Below, piece by piece: positions 1 to 7,813 of a stretch of 64,000 nt of DNA (position 1 is the stretch's first letter; every line of letters begins with the position of its first letter). The notes beneath the pieces are model-generated. The model had not been told where the DNA came from. It saw only the letters and a program-made list of their open reading frames with translations, and searched no databases. The position numbers were made by a program, and so were the translations under genes. This stretch comes from an uncultured Eubacteriales bacterium. GTDB lineage: Bacteria; Bacillota; Clostridia; Peptostreptococcales; Anaerovoracaceae. The stretch covers positions 28,144-92,143 of the forward strand of contig CACYQX010000005.1 of assembly GCA_902776725.1 (NCBI GenBank). The letters are read 5' to 3'.

Positions 1-1265
1 CATCGAAGTCAGATGCACATAGGGCATATATAGCGACTGCGCTTTCGGGTGCGGATTTTTCGCATGTCGTCTGCGATGAAACCTCGGAGGATATAGAGGC
101 GACAAAGCGCTGCCTCGCCGCAATGCTTTCGGGTGATGAGAATCTATACTGCGGAGAGAGCGGATCGACACTGAGGTTTTTACTTCCCGTCGTGGGTGCG
201 CTCGGCATAAGAGGAGTGTTTCGTCCGGAAGGAAGGCTTATAGATAGACCTTTGTCACCGCTTAAAGAGGAACTCTGTTCACACGGTATGAGCGTAAGCG
301 TTTTAAATGATTCAATAACAGCGGAAGGAAATCTCCTGTCCGGAATATACAGGATTCCAGGAAATATCTCATCGCAGTTTATAAGCGGGCTTTTGTTTGC
401 GCTTCCGCTTCTCGACGGAGATAGCGAAATTATCGTCGAAGGGGAACTCGAGTCTTCACCATATGTCGATATGACAGTGGAGACGCTTGGGCGCTTTGGA
501 GTTGAGGTCGATGATGAGACCGATATGAGTTTCTCGGGTTCGGACTTTATTCAGAGCAGAACGTTCCGCATCAAGGGCAATCAAAAATACAAGGCGCCGG
601 ATAAATACGTGGTCGAGGGCGACTGGTCCAATGCGGCATTCTGGCTTACCATGGGTGCGATTGGCGATGAGCCTATTAGAGTAGAGGGACTCAGAATAGG
701 GTCAATGCAGGGCGACGAGAGAGTCCTCGATGCGCTCGATGTATTTGGAGTCAGGTTTGAAGTCGGAGAGGATCGCAAATCCAGAATAGAAGGAAGTAAC
801 TGCTACGTAGAAGCTTATCCGTCAAAGGAACGCATGCAGGGGATAATATGGGATGCCAGCGAAACTCCTGATATGGTTCCTGCGGTTGCGCTTATGGGAG
901 CATTTGCAAAGGGTGAGACGAGAATTGTAAACGCAGGACGACTTCGTCTAAAGGAGAGCGACCGCCTGCGTACCGTAGCGGAAACCCTCGCGGCTCTTGG
1001 CGTTAAGGCCGATGAATTGGAAGATGGGCTAGCGATAGGCGGATTGAACTTGGACGGCACGCCCGGAACTATGCTCAATGAAGCTACGCTCCAAAGCTTT
1101 GGAGATCATAGAATAGCTATGATGGCTGCTGCGGCATCAGTTTCTATGGCGGGCACAAATAGGACAATTAAACTTGAAGGATATGATTCCGTACGAAAGT
1201 CATATCCGGCATTCTTTGATATAATGAAAGAGTTAGAACTGGATTCAAACCTCAAGCTAATTTAG
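1..1265 (+). CDS. aroA: 3-phosphoshikimate 1-carboxyvinyltransferase (EPSP synthase), 5' partial
   Basis: This enzyme transfers enolpyruvate from PEP to shikimate 3-phosphate in the cytosolic shikimate pathway. The reading frame is already open at base 3 and starts with SKSDAHRAYIATAL, the conserved substrate-binding Ser-Lys and Arg near the EPSPS N-terminus, so only about 15-20 residues and the start codon lie outside the window. Other family marks are GESGSTLRFLLP (PEP/inhibitor loop), PGNISSQFISGLLFALPLL, RLRLKESDRL and SFGDHRIAMM near the end. An ATG at 123 is internal and is not the start. The stop is followed after 8 bp by aroC, whose ribosome site overlaps this stop. The first gene of an aro run; function is secure. 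Confidence 0.95.
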   Translation, partial: SKSDAHRAYIATALSGADFSHVVCDETSEDIEATKRCLAAMLSGDENLYCGESGSTLRFLLPVVGALGIRGVFRPEGRLIDRPLSPLKEELCSHGMSVSVLNDSITAEGNLLSGIYRIPGNISSQFISGLLFALPLLDGDSEIIVEGELESSPYVDMTVETLGRFGVEVDDETDMSFSGSDFIQSRTFRIKGNQKYKAPDKYVVEGDWSNAAFWLTMGAIGDEPIRVEGLRIGSMQGDERVLDALDVFGVRFEVGEDRKSRIEGSNCYVEAYPSKERMQGIIWDASETPDMVPAVALMGAFAKGETRIVNAGRLRLKESDRLRTVAETLAALGVKADELEDGLAIGGLNLDGTPGTMLNEATLQSFGDHRIAMMAAAASVSMAGTNRTIKLEGYDSVRKSYPAFFDIMKELELDSNLKLI

Positions 1266-1273
1266 GAGGAAGT

Positions 1274-2287
1274 ATGGCATCTACATTCGGTAACAGAATC
1301 AAAGTATCTATTTTTGGACAGAGCCATTCCAAGGGAATCGGTGTTTCGCTAGACAATATCCCTGCGGGCATGGTGCTGGACGAAGAAAAACTCGGAGCTT
1401 TTCTTGAGCGACGCGCTCCGGGTAGGGATGAAAATATGACGCAGCGCAAGGAAGAGGATAAGCCTGAATTCCTATCGGGATTTATGGAGGACGAGCAAGG
1501 ACGACTCGTGACCTGCGGTGCTCCTATAAGTGCAATAATCAGAAATAACGATGCTAAGTCCGAGGACTATGAGGAACTTAAGGATATCCCGCGTCCCGGA
1601 CATGCGGATTTTACGGCGCATATAAAATATGGCGGTTTTGAGGATTATAGGAGCGGAGGACATCTCTCGGGAAGACTCACCGCGCCGCTCTGCGTAGCAG
1701 GCGGAATTGCCCTTCAGGTTTTGGAGCAGCTCGGAATAAGAGTCTCCGCGGAGATAGATGAAATAGGCGGACAGAAAATAGAGTCTCGCGAGCAGGCGGA
1801 TGCTTTGATAGAAGAGGTAAAGGATGAAGGGGATTCTCTCGGAGGAATCATAAAGTGTACTGTCAGTGGTATGTACGCGGGAGTCGGAGATCCGATTTTT
1901 GACGGTGTAGAGAATAGGATTTCGCAAGCCGTGTTCGGAATCCCTGCTGTAAAGGGCATAGAGTTCGGTGCCGGATTTGCCGCTGCATCCATGAAGGGAA
2001 GCGAAAACAACGATCCCTTTGTCATAGATGGAGAAGGAAATGTCAGAACGGAAACTAACAATTCCGGCGGAATTCTCGGCGGAATTACGTCCGGAGGTGA
2101 CATCACGCTTCGCGTAGCATTTAAACCGACTCCTTCCATAGCGAAGGAACAAAAAAGTATAAGCTATAGCAAGGGTGAGTCGGAAAATCTAGTGGTAAAG
2201 GGTCGCCACGACCCATGCATAGTGCCGCGCGCGGTTCCGGTTGTCGAGGCCGCGGTTGCTATAGCTATTTTGGACATGGTGCTTTAG
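1274..2287 (+). CDS. aroC: Chorismate synthase
   Basis: It converts 5-enolpyruvylshikimate 3-phosphate to chorismate using reduced FMN without net redox change. The 337-residue product is slightly short for the family (about 350-390). It shows the signatures GNRIKVSIFGQSHSKGIGV at the N-terminus, RRAPGR, the HADFTAHIKYG and YRSGGHLSGR stretch in the middle, and NNSGGILGGITSGGDI followed by KPTPSI near the end. The TAGGAGG ribosome site lies on the aroA stop codon, so the two are translationally linked. Chorismate mutase follows 20 bp later. Confidence 0.97.
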   Translation: MASTFGNRIKVSIFGQSHSKGIGVSLDNIPAGMVLDEEKLGAFLERRAPGRDENMTQRKEEDKPEFLSGFMEDEQGRLVTCGAPISAIIRNNDAKSEDYEELKDIPRPGHADFTAHIKYGGFEDYRSGGHLSGRLTAPLCVAGGIALQVLEQLGIRVSAEIDEIGGQKIESREQADALIEEVKDEGDSLGGIIKCTVSGMYAGVGDPIFDGVENRISQAVFGIPAVKGIEFGAGFAAASMKGSENNDPFVIDGEGNVRTETNNSGGILGGITSGGDITLRVAFKPTPSIAKEQKSISYSKGESENLVVKGRHDPCIVPRAVPVVEAAVAIAILDMVL

Positions 2288-2307
2288 TAGGTATTAAGGG
2301 GGAGAGA

Positions 2308-2568
2308 ATGATGAATATAGAGGATTACAGAAAGAAGATTGACGAAATCGATGCCGAGATTCTGTCAAAGCTCGAGGAAAGATTTGAAGTTGCAATCAAG
2401 ATAGGCGAGTGCAAGAAGGAAAGTGGCGCGCCGATCTTGGATTCTGAGAGGGAGTGGCAGAAGCTGGAGGCTTTGGAGGCTATTGCGAATCCGGAGTTTG
2501 CGGAGTACGATCTCGATGTTTTTGAAGCTATAATAGCCGCATCGCGTGCGATTCAGGAGAATGAATAA
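2308..2568 (+). CDS. Chorismate mutase, AroQ-fold single domain
   Basis: An 86-residue all-helical chorismate mutase converting chorismate to prephenate for Phe/Tyr synthesis. The start MMNIEDYRKKIDEIDAEIL, the ERFEVAIKIGECKKESGAPILDSERE block (Arg/Lys active-site ladder) and the C-terminal IIAASRAIQ match the AroQ class. Start 2308 was chosen because GGGGGAGAG stands just upstream; an open frame reaches back to 2215 inside aroC, but that part carries no family sequence. A second ATG at 2311 is equally possible. No prephenate dehydratase or dehydrogenase domain is fused. The TAA stop overlaps the aroQ start (TAATG). Confidence 0.9.
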   Translation: MMNIEDYRKKIDEIDAEILSKLEERFEVAIKIGECKKESGAPILDSEREWQKLEALEAIANPEFAEYDLDVFEAIIAASRAIQENE

Positions 2569-3035
2569 TGAAGATACTTGTAATTGATGGCCCGAATATA
2601 AATATGCTTGGGGTACGAGAGCCCGAAATCTATGGCCGAGACACCTATGAAGATCTAGTCGATATGACGAGGGCAAAGGCCAGGGAGATATCCGCAAAGA
2701 ACTACGAAGAAGGCAAGGATATGGTAAAGGTGAACTTTATCCAATCCAACCACGAGGGCGAACTTGTGACCGCCATTCAGAAGGCCTATGGAATGTATGA
2801 CGGAATCATCATAAATCCTGCGGCATATACACATACGAGCATAGCGATTCTGGACGCGCTAAAAGCCGTCGGAATACCCGCGGTAGAGGTCCATATCTCA
2901 GATGTTTCTTCGCGCGAGGAATGGCGTCAAATCTCATATGTCAGGGAGGCCTGCATAGCGACGGTCTCAGGAGAGGGTATAGCGGGATACTCCCACGCAC
3001 TTGAGATTTTGGTTGAGAATATAGGCAAAAAATAG
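2568..3035 (+). CDS. aroQ: 3-dehydroquinate dehydratase, type II
   Basis: It removes water from 3-dehydroquinate, the third shikimate step. The 155-residue protein opens with MKILVIDGPNINMLGVREPEIYG (catalytic Tyr in the YG pair) and carries QSNHEGELV, INPAAYTHTSIAILDAL and VEVHISD, all type II hallmarks. Between YEDLVDMTRAKAREI and VNFIQSNHEG there is a short extra charged stretch (KNYEEGKDM), making the protein slightly longer than usual. The start shares one base with the chorismate mutase stop. Last gene of the aro run; a strong terminator follows. Confidence 0.96.
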   Translation: MKILVIDGPNINMLGVREPEIYGRDTYEDLVDMTRAKAREISAKNYEEGKDMVKVNFIQSNHEGELVTAIQKAYGMYDGIIINPAAYTHTSIAILDALKAVGIPAVEVHISDVSSREEWRQISYVREACIATVSGEGIAGYSHALEILVENIGKK

Positions 3036-3041
3036 TAAAAT

Positions 3042-3068
3042 AGAACCGTGGGGACCACGGTTCTTTTT
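3042..3068 (+). terminator. Rho-independent terminator of the aro operon
   Basis: A perfect 10-bp stem (AGAACCGTGG / CCACGGTTCT) with a 3-base loop is followed by TTTT. It sits 7 bp after the aroQ stop and separates the aro genes from rmuC. Confidence 0.93.
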
Positions 3069-3084
3069 ATGTAAGTGAGGGATT

Positions 3085-4420
3085 ATGAGCAATTTTGAAA
3101 TTTTGATAATAGTATTTGTGGCACTATCGGCTTTGATGTCTGTTATAGCCGTTATTTTGTCTGTGACGGGGCGTAAGAGGACGGTTCTGGAGATAAACCA
3201 GAGTGCGGATAAGAGGGCTAACGAGCTCGCCAGAATCCAGGAGGAAGAGAGCGATTTGCTCCGCGAGAATCTGAGAAACGACATCGAGAAGTCTCAGAAG
3301 GATACGACGGATCATATAAGCACGTCCTTCAGGAATTACGGGGATCTGGTTGCGACAACGCAGAAGACGCAGGGAGAGCAACAGGATAAGCGACTGGGCG
3401 AGATTAACGATACATTGTCCAAGTTTACCCTCGAGAGCGAAAACAAACTCGAGAATATAAGAAACGCCATGACCAAGCAGATTGGCGAGCTGACACAGGA
3501 AAACAGCAAGCAGTTGGAACAGATGCGTGCGACGGTTGACGAGAAGCTTCAGAAGACTCTTGAGACGAGACTTGGGGAATCATTCAGGCTCGTTAACGAA
3601 AGACTTGAGCAGGTATATAAGGGACTCGGAGAGATGCAGACTCTGGCTTCCGGAGTCGGCGACCTCAAGAAAGTGCTTTCAAACGTAAAGACGAGGGGAA
3701 TCCTCGGCGAGGTTCAGCTCGGAAGTATTCTCGAGCAGATACTTGCACCCGAGCAGTACGATACAAATGTTGCAACAAAGAAGAACAGCAACGACAGAGT
3801 CGAATATGCGGTGAGGCTTCCCGGAAACGGCGATGAGGATAGTTTTGTCTATCTTCCTATAGATGCAAAATTCCCCGGCGATACCTATGAAAAGCTTCTT
3901 GACGCATATGACTCTGGGGATCCGGCCCTTGTTGAAGCCGCATCAAAGGAACTTGAGACAGCGTGATAAATATATCGATCCGCCTTATACTACTGACTTT
4001 GGTATTATGTTCCTGCCGTTCGAAGGACTTTATGCGGAAGTAGTAAGACGAGGAATGCTCGAAACTCTTCAGAGGGAATACAAGATTAATATCGCGGGTC
4101 CAACCACCATGGCGGCACTTCTTAACAGCCTGCAGATGGGATTCAGGACGCTTGCGATTGAAAAGCATACAAGCGAGGTATGGGAGACACTCGGTGCGGT
4201 TAAGACCGAGTTCGATAAATTTGAAGACGTGCTCAAGCAGACACAGAAAAGTCTCAATCAGGCGGGCAAGAATCTGGATACGCTTATCGGAACCAGAACC
4301 CGCAGCATCAAGAGAAAGCTTCGCGGTGTTGAGAGTTTGGAGGATACCAGGAGTTCAGCTCTACTTGGAACTTCTGAGCTTTTGATGATAGATGATGACG
4401 AAGAGGATATAGAGGAGTAA
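3085..4420 (+). pseudogene. rmuC: RmuC family DNA recombination protein, interrupted by a small out-of-frame deletion
   Basis: RmuC proteins have an N-terminal membrane helix, a long coiled coil and a nuclease-like core, and limit inversions between repeats. Here the N-terminal frame (3085-3966) gives a membrane segment (residues 4-27), a coiled coil to about residue 190, and core sequence up to IDAKFPGDTYEKLLDAYDSG...ELETA, then TGA. The rest of the core, starting DKYIDPPYTTDFGIMFLPFEGLYAEVV, continues in another frame from about 3967 to 4420. Family proteins have about nine more residues between these parts (an AKDI-type stretch before DKYI), so roughly 26 or 29 bases appear to be missing near 3955-3970. 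Either a real inactivating deletion or an assembly error. No slippery sequence is visible, so programmed frameshifting is unlikely. Confidence 0.85.
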
Positions 4421-4423
4421 CCT

Positions 4424-5125
4424 TTGGCTATATTTGCGATAGGAGACCTTCATCTTTCGCTCGACGAGAGAATTGAGAAGCCCATGGATGTATTCGGCAT
4501 AAGCTGGGCGGATCACGATGAGAGGTTATATGCAAACTGGATAGAGACAGTCGGCCCGGGAGATACCGTAATAATCTGCGGTGATATCTCCTGGGGTCTT
4601 AAATTGGACGAAGCCATGGCGGATCTCAGGTTCATAGAGGCGCTCCCCGGAAAGAAGATAATAACAAAGGGAAATCACGACCTATGGTGGGGGTCGGTGA
4701 GCAAGCTTAACGCCATCAGCGACGATTTGGTATTCCTTCAGAATACGGCATATGTTATGGATGATGGTGTGGCCATCTGCGGAACCCGTGGATGGATTTG
4801 TCCGGGAACGGATGGATTTGATGCTCACGATCAAAAAATTTACGAGAGAGAGCTCATGAGGCTCGAGATGTCGATTAAAGATGCGATAGCGGGAGGTGCC
4901 ACGACTTTGATTGCGTCGCTTCACTATCCGCCGAGCAACGATAAATTTCAGGAGTCGGGATTTACGGATATGCTCACCAAATATGGAGTAAAAACCTGCG
5001 TTTATGGTCATCTTCATGGTAGGGAAGCATTTAAAAATGGGTATAAGGGTTCTTGGAACGGTGTTGAATATAAATTGGTATCGCTTGACTATGTGGATGC
5101 GACGCCGATAAAGATATACGAATAA
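4424..5125 (+). CDS. Metallophosphoesterase, calcineurin-like
   Basis: A 233-residue metal-dependent phosphoesterase. The dimetal motifs appear in order: GDLHLS near residue 7, GDISWG near 53, GNHDLWWGS near 84, the SLHYPP histidine near 166 and GHLHG near 195. The physiological substrate is not evident; similar cytosolic enzymes of Firmicutes are uncharacterised phosphohydrolases. A TTG start at 4424 fits the GAGGAG ribosome site that overlaps the end of rmuC; it is only 4 bp from that stop, so the two were co-transcribed. deoB follows after 24 bp. Confidence 0.88.
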   Translation: MAIFAIGDLHLSLDERIEKPMDVFGISWADHDERLYANWIETVGPGDTVIICGDISWGLKLDEAMADLRFIEALPGKKIITKGNHDLWWGSVSKLNAISDDLVFLQNTAYVMDDGVAICGTRGWICPGTDGFDAHDQKIYERELMRLEMSIKDAIAGGATTLIASLHYPPSNDKFQESGFTDMLTKYGVKTCVYGHLHGREAFKNGYKGSWNGVEYKLVSLDYVDATPIKIYE

Positions 5126-5149
5126 GAGGTAACGATAAGAGGTAGTAAA

Positions 5150-6331
5150 ATGAAAAGAAGAGCAATACTTATAGTTTTGGATAGTATGGGAGTTGGAGAA
5201 CTCCCGGATGCGGGTCGTTTTGGCGATGAAGGTTCTGATACCTTCGGACATATTGCGGATGCTTTGTCAGAAGGGTTTAAGATTCCCAATCTAAAGAAAC
5301 TCGGTATAGGAAATATCAAAGCCATGGGCGTCAAGAACTATGCAGAGCTTAAACCCATAGGAGCATACGGAAAACTCGGCGAACAGTCCATAGGCAAGGA
5401 TACAATCACGGGGCATTGGGAAATCGCCGGAATAGAGACTATGACGCCTTTTAAGACATATCCCGACGGATTCCCGGAGGAATTCATCAAGAAGTTTGAG
5501 GAGGCAATCGGTACAGAGGTTCTCGGAAACTATCCCGAGTCCGGAACCGTAATCATAGACAGGCTCGGTGAGGAACACGAAAAGACCGGAAAGCCAATCG
5601 TTTACACTTCTTCCGACAGTGTGTTCCAAATCGCAGCAAACACTGCCGTAATCCCTCTTGAGAGGCTTTACGAGATGTGCCAGATTGCAAGGGATCTCCT
5701 GCAGGGAGAGTGGGCGTGCGGAAGAGTAATAGCGCGTCCTTATATCATTAACGATAAGGGGGAGAGGGAAAGAACCTCGGACCGCCACGACTATGCGGTA
5801 AGTCCGCCGGAAGAAACGCTTCTCAACAAAGTTGAAAAGGCCGGTATGACATCATATGCCGTTGGAAAGATTAACGATATATTCAACGGATACGGTGTGA
5901 CAGAATACGTCAAGACCAAGGACAATATGGACGGCGTTGATAAAACACTCGAGGCTATGGAGAAAGTGGAGGAAGGATTTATCTTTACTAATCTCGTGGA
6001 CTTTGATAGCCAGTACGGACATAGAAGGGATCCGGAGGGATACGGCAAGGCGATAATGGAGTTTGATGCAAGGCTTCCGGAGATATACCTTGCGATGCGT
6101 GAGGGAGATATACTGATGCTTTGCGCAGACCACGGCAACGATCCGACGGCTCCGGGCTTTGATCATACGAGAGAATACATCCCTGTTATAATTGCCGGCG
6201 CCAAAGTAAAGAAAGGTGCCAATATCGGAACAAGAAGCAGCTTTGCGGATATCGGCGCAACCATTGCTGAGTACCTTGGAACCGAAAAACTCTCTATCGG
6301 AACGAGTTTCCTGAGCGAGATAATGGAGTAA
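5150..6331 (+). CDS. deoB: Phosphopentomutase
   Basis: It interconverts (deoxy)ribose 1-phosphate and 5-phosphate, feeding nucleoside sugars into central metabolism. The 393 residues have the usual length. Alkaline-phosphatase-fold marks are visible: LDSMGVGELPDA at residues 9-20 (metal Asp), GKDTITGHWE (active-site Thr region), TSSDSVFQIAANT, and the C-terminal metal site CADHGNDPTAPGFDHTREY. AAGAGGT precedes the ATG. Only 5 bp separate it from pdp, the enzyme that produces its substrate. Confidence 0.97.
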   Translation: MKRRAILIVLDSMGVGELPDAGRFGDEGSDTFGHIADALSEGFKIPNLKKLGIGNIKAMGVKNYAELKPIGAYGKLGEQSIGKDTITGHWEIAGIETMTPFKTYPDGFPEEFIKKFEEAIGTEVLGNYPESGTVIIDRLGEEHEKTGKPIVYTSSDSVFQIAANTAVIPLERLYEMCQIARDLLQGEWACGRVIARPYIINDKGERERTSDRHDYAVSPPEETLLNKVEKAGMTSYAVGKINDIFNGYGVTEYVKTKDNMDGVDKTLEAMEKVEEGFIFTNLVDFDSQYGHRRDPEGYGKAIMEFDARLPEIYLAMREGDILMLCADHGNDPTAPGFDHTREYIPVIIAGAKVKKGANIGTRSSFADIGATIAEYLGTEKLSIGTSFLSEIME

Positions 6332-6336
6332 TCGAT

Positions 6337-7677
6337 ATGAATATGAACGAAATAATCATAAAGAAGAGGAACGGAGGCAAGCTTACGGAAGAAGAAATCC
6401 GTTGGTTTGTTTCAGAATATACCGCAGGAAATATACCCGACTACCAGGCATCTGCGCTGCTTATGGCGATATATTTCAGTAAGATGGACGAAGAGGAGAC
6501 ATTTGCACTGACAGACGCGATGAGGACGTCGGGAGATGTTGTCGATCTTTCCGCCATCAAGGGAATCAAAGTTGACAAGCATTCCACGGGTGGTGTAGGC
6601 GATAAAGTTACGCTCGTCGTTGGACCGCTCGCTGCGGCTTGCGGAGTTCCCATTGCAAAGATGAGCGGACGCGGGCTGGGATTCACGGGAGGAACGGTTG
6701 ATAAGCTTGAGTCGATACCGGGATTCAAAACAACATTGGAACCCGAGGAATTTTATAAGCAGGTAGAAGATATCGGAATAGCTATCATCGGTCAGAGTGG
6801 TCACATAGCACCCGCCGACAAAAAACTCTACGCTCTCCGCGATGTTACCGGAACAATCGAGAATCTGAGTCTTATTTCGTCAAGCATCATGAGTAAAAAA
6901 CTCGCTGCGGGTTCAGATGCTATCATCCTTGACGTAAAATGCGGTAAGGGCGCATTCATGGAGAATCAGGAGAAGGCAGAGGAGCTTGCCGCAAGGATGT
7001 GCAAGATCGGTAATGCCGCCGGTAAACGCACGGTAGCCGTTATAACCGATATGAACCAGCCGCTTGGACGCGCGGTCGGAAACAGCCTTGAGGTATTTGA
7101 AGCTTACGATACGCTTAAGGGACAGGGACCTGCGGACATCACTGAGATATCACTCCATATCGCGGGAATCATGATTTATCTCGGAGGAAAGGCAGATACT
7201 CCCGAGGAAGGCGCGGCAAAGGCCAAGGAGGCCATGGAAACGGGCACGGCTCTCGCCAAATTCAGAGAACTCGTTGTTGCCCAGGGCGGCAGCCTTGAAA
7301 TGTTTGATTATCATGATGCATCGGGAAGTGTCCCGGTTGCCGATTATCAGGAAGAGCTCATAGCCGACAGAGACGGCTATATAGCCTCTATAGATGCTCA
7401 GATGATAGGTTTATGCTCACAGCGTACAGGTGCGGGGCGCAAGGTCAAAGAGGACGATATAGACCCATTTGCCGGAGTTCTGCTGTTCAAAAAGGTCGGC
7501 GACGAGGTAAAGAAGGGCGACAGGCTTGCAATGTTCTATTCAAGCGAAGAAAAGAAGCTTAAAGACACTGTCCTTGAGGCCGGGGGAAAAGAAAACGGTG
7601 CGGAAGGCGAGGCCTTTGTAATAAGCGCCAAAAAGCCCGAAATACCGGCTCTGATCAAGACAACAATCGGTCTATAG
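6337..7677 (+). CDS. pdp: Pyrimidine-nucleoside phosphorylase
   Basis: It phosphorolyses uridine, thymidine or deoxyuridine to the base and (deoxy)ribose 1-phosphate, which DeoB then isomerises. The 446-residue protein carries KHSTGGVGDKVTL (phosphate loop), MSGRGLGFTGGTVDKLESIPGF, ALRDVTGTIE and KCGKGAFM, matching the thymidine/pyrimidine phosphorylase family, plus the C-terminal biotinyl-like domain (TGAGRKVKEDDIDPFAGV). Broad pyrimidine specificity rather than strict DeoA is assumed from Firmicute homology. ATG codons at 6337 and 6343 are both usable. A terminator ends the unit. Confidence 0.94.
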   Translation: MNMNEIIIKKRNGGKLTEEEIRWFVSEYTAGNIPDYQASALLMAIYFSKMDEEETFALTDAMRTSGDVVDLSAIKGIKVDKHSTGGVGDKVTLVVGPLAAACGVPIAKMSGRGLGFTGGTVDKLESIPGFKTTLEPEEFYKQVEDIGIAIIGQSGHIAPADKKLYALRDVTGTIENLSLISSSIMSKKLAAGSDAIILDVKCGKGAFMENQEKAEELAARMCKIGNAAGKRTVAVITDMNQPLGRAVGNSLEVFEAYDTLKGQGPADITEISLHIAGIMIYLGGKADTPEEGAAKAKEAMETGTALAKFRELVVAQGGSLEMFDYHDASGSVPVADYQEELIADRDGYIASIDAQMIGLCSQRTGAGRKVKEDDIDPFAGVLLFKKVGDEVKKGDRLAMFYSSEEKKLKDTVLEAGGKENGAEGEAFVISAKKPEIPALIKTTIGL

Positions 7678-7697
7678 GCATAATAAACAGTTGAGTA

Positions 7698-7736
7698 AAG
7701 CGCTTGGTTTTATGGAAAAACCGAGCGCTTTTTTTA
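7698..7736 (+). terminator. Rho-independent terminator after pdp
   Basis: A 13-bp stem (AAGCGCTTGGTTT with AAACCGAGCGCTT, one T-G wobble) with a 7-base loop is followed by a T run. It isolates the deoB-pdp unit from the citrate operon promoter 10 bp further on. Confidence 0.92.
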
Positions 7737-7745
7737 TTTAAAGCG

Positions 7746-7773
7746 TTGACAGAATAAAATATATGAGTATACT
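7746..7773 (+). promoter_or_regulatory. Sigma-A type promoter of the Re-citrate synthase operon
   Basis: A perfect -35 TTGACA (7746-7751) and -10 TATACT (7768-7773) are separated by 16 bp. The -10 lies inside the palindrome at 7767-7788, so a bound repressor would block RNA polymerase. Confidence 0.8.
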
Positions 7774-7788
7774 TGTATACAAGCATAC
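7767..7788 (+). promoter_or_regulatory. Palindromic operator, likely for the GntR/FCD regulator of this operon
   Basis: A 22-bp inverted repeat centred on the core CTTGTATACAAG, with outer arms GTATA/GCATAC and only one mismatched pair. It overlaps the -10 element. Short TTGTATACAA-like palindromes are typical of FadR/FCD-type GntR proteins, and such a regulator is encoded second in this operon (9212-9856). The assignment of regulator to site is inference. Confidence 0.72.
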
Positions 7789-7813
7789 ATGAATAGAGAT
7801 GGAGGACGATATT

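Noticed and set aside
123-1265. aroA start at the ATG at 123
   Set aside because: The frame is open to base 3 and the upstream codons encode the conserved SKSDAHRA block of EPSP synthase, so the gene enters from outside the window.
3940-3985. Programmed ribosomal frameshift in rmuC
   Set aside because: No slippery heptamer or stimulating structure is seen, and about nine conserved residues are missing, which frameshifting would not explain.
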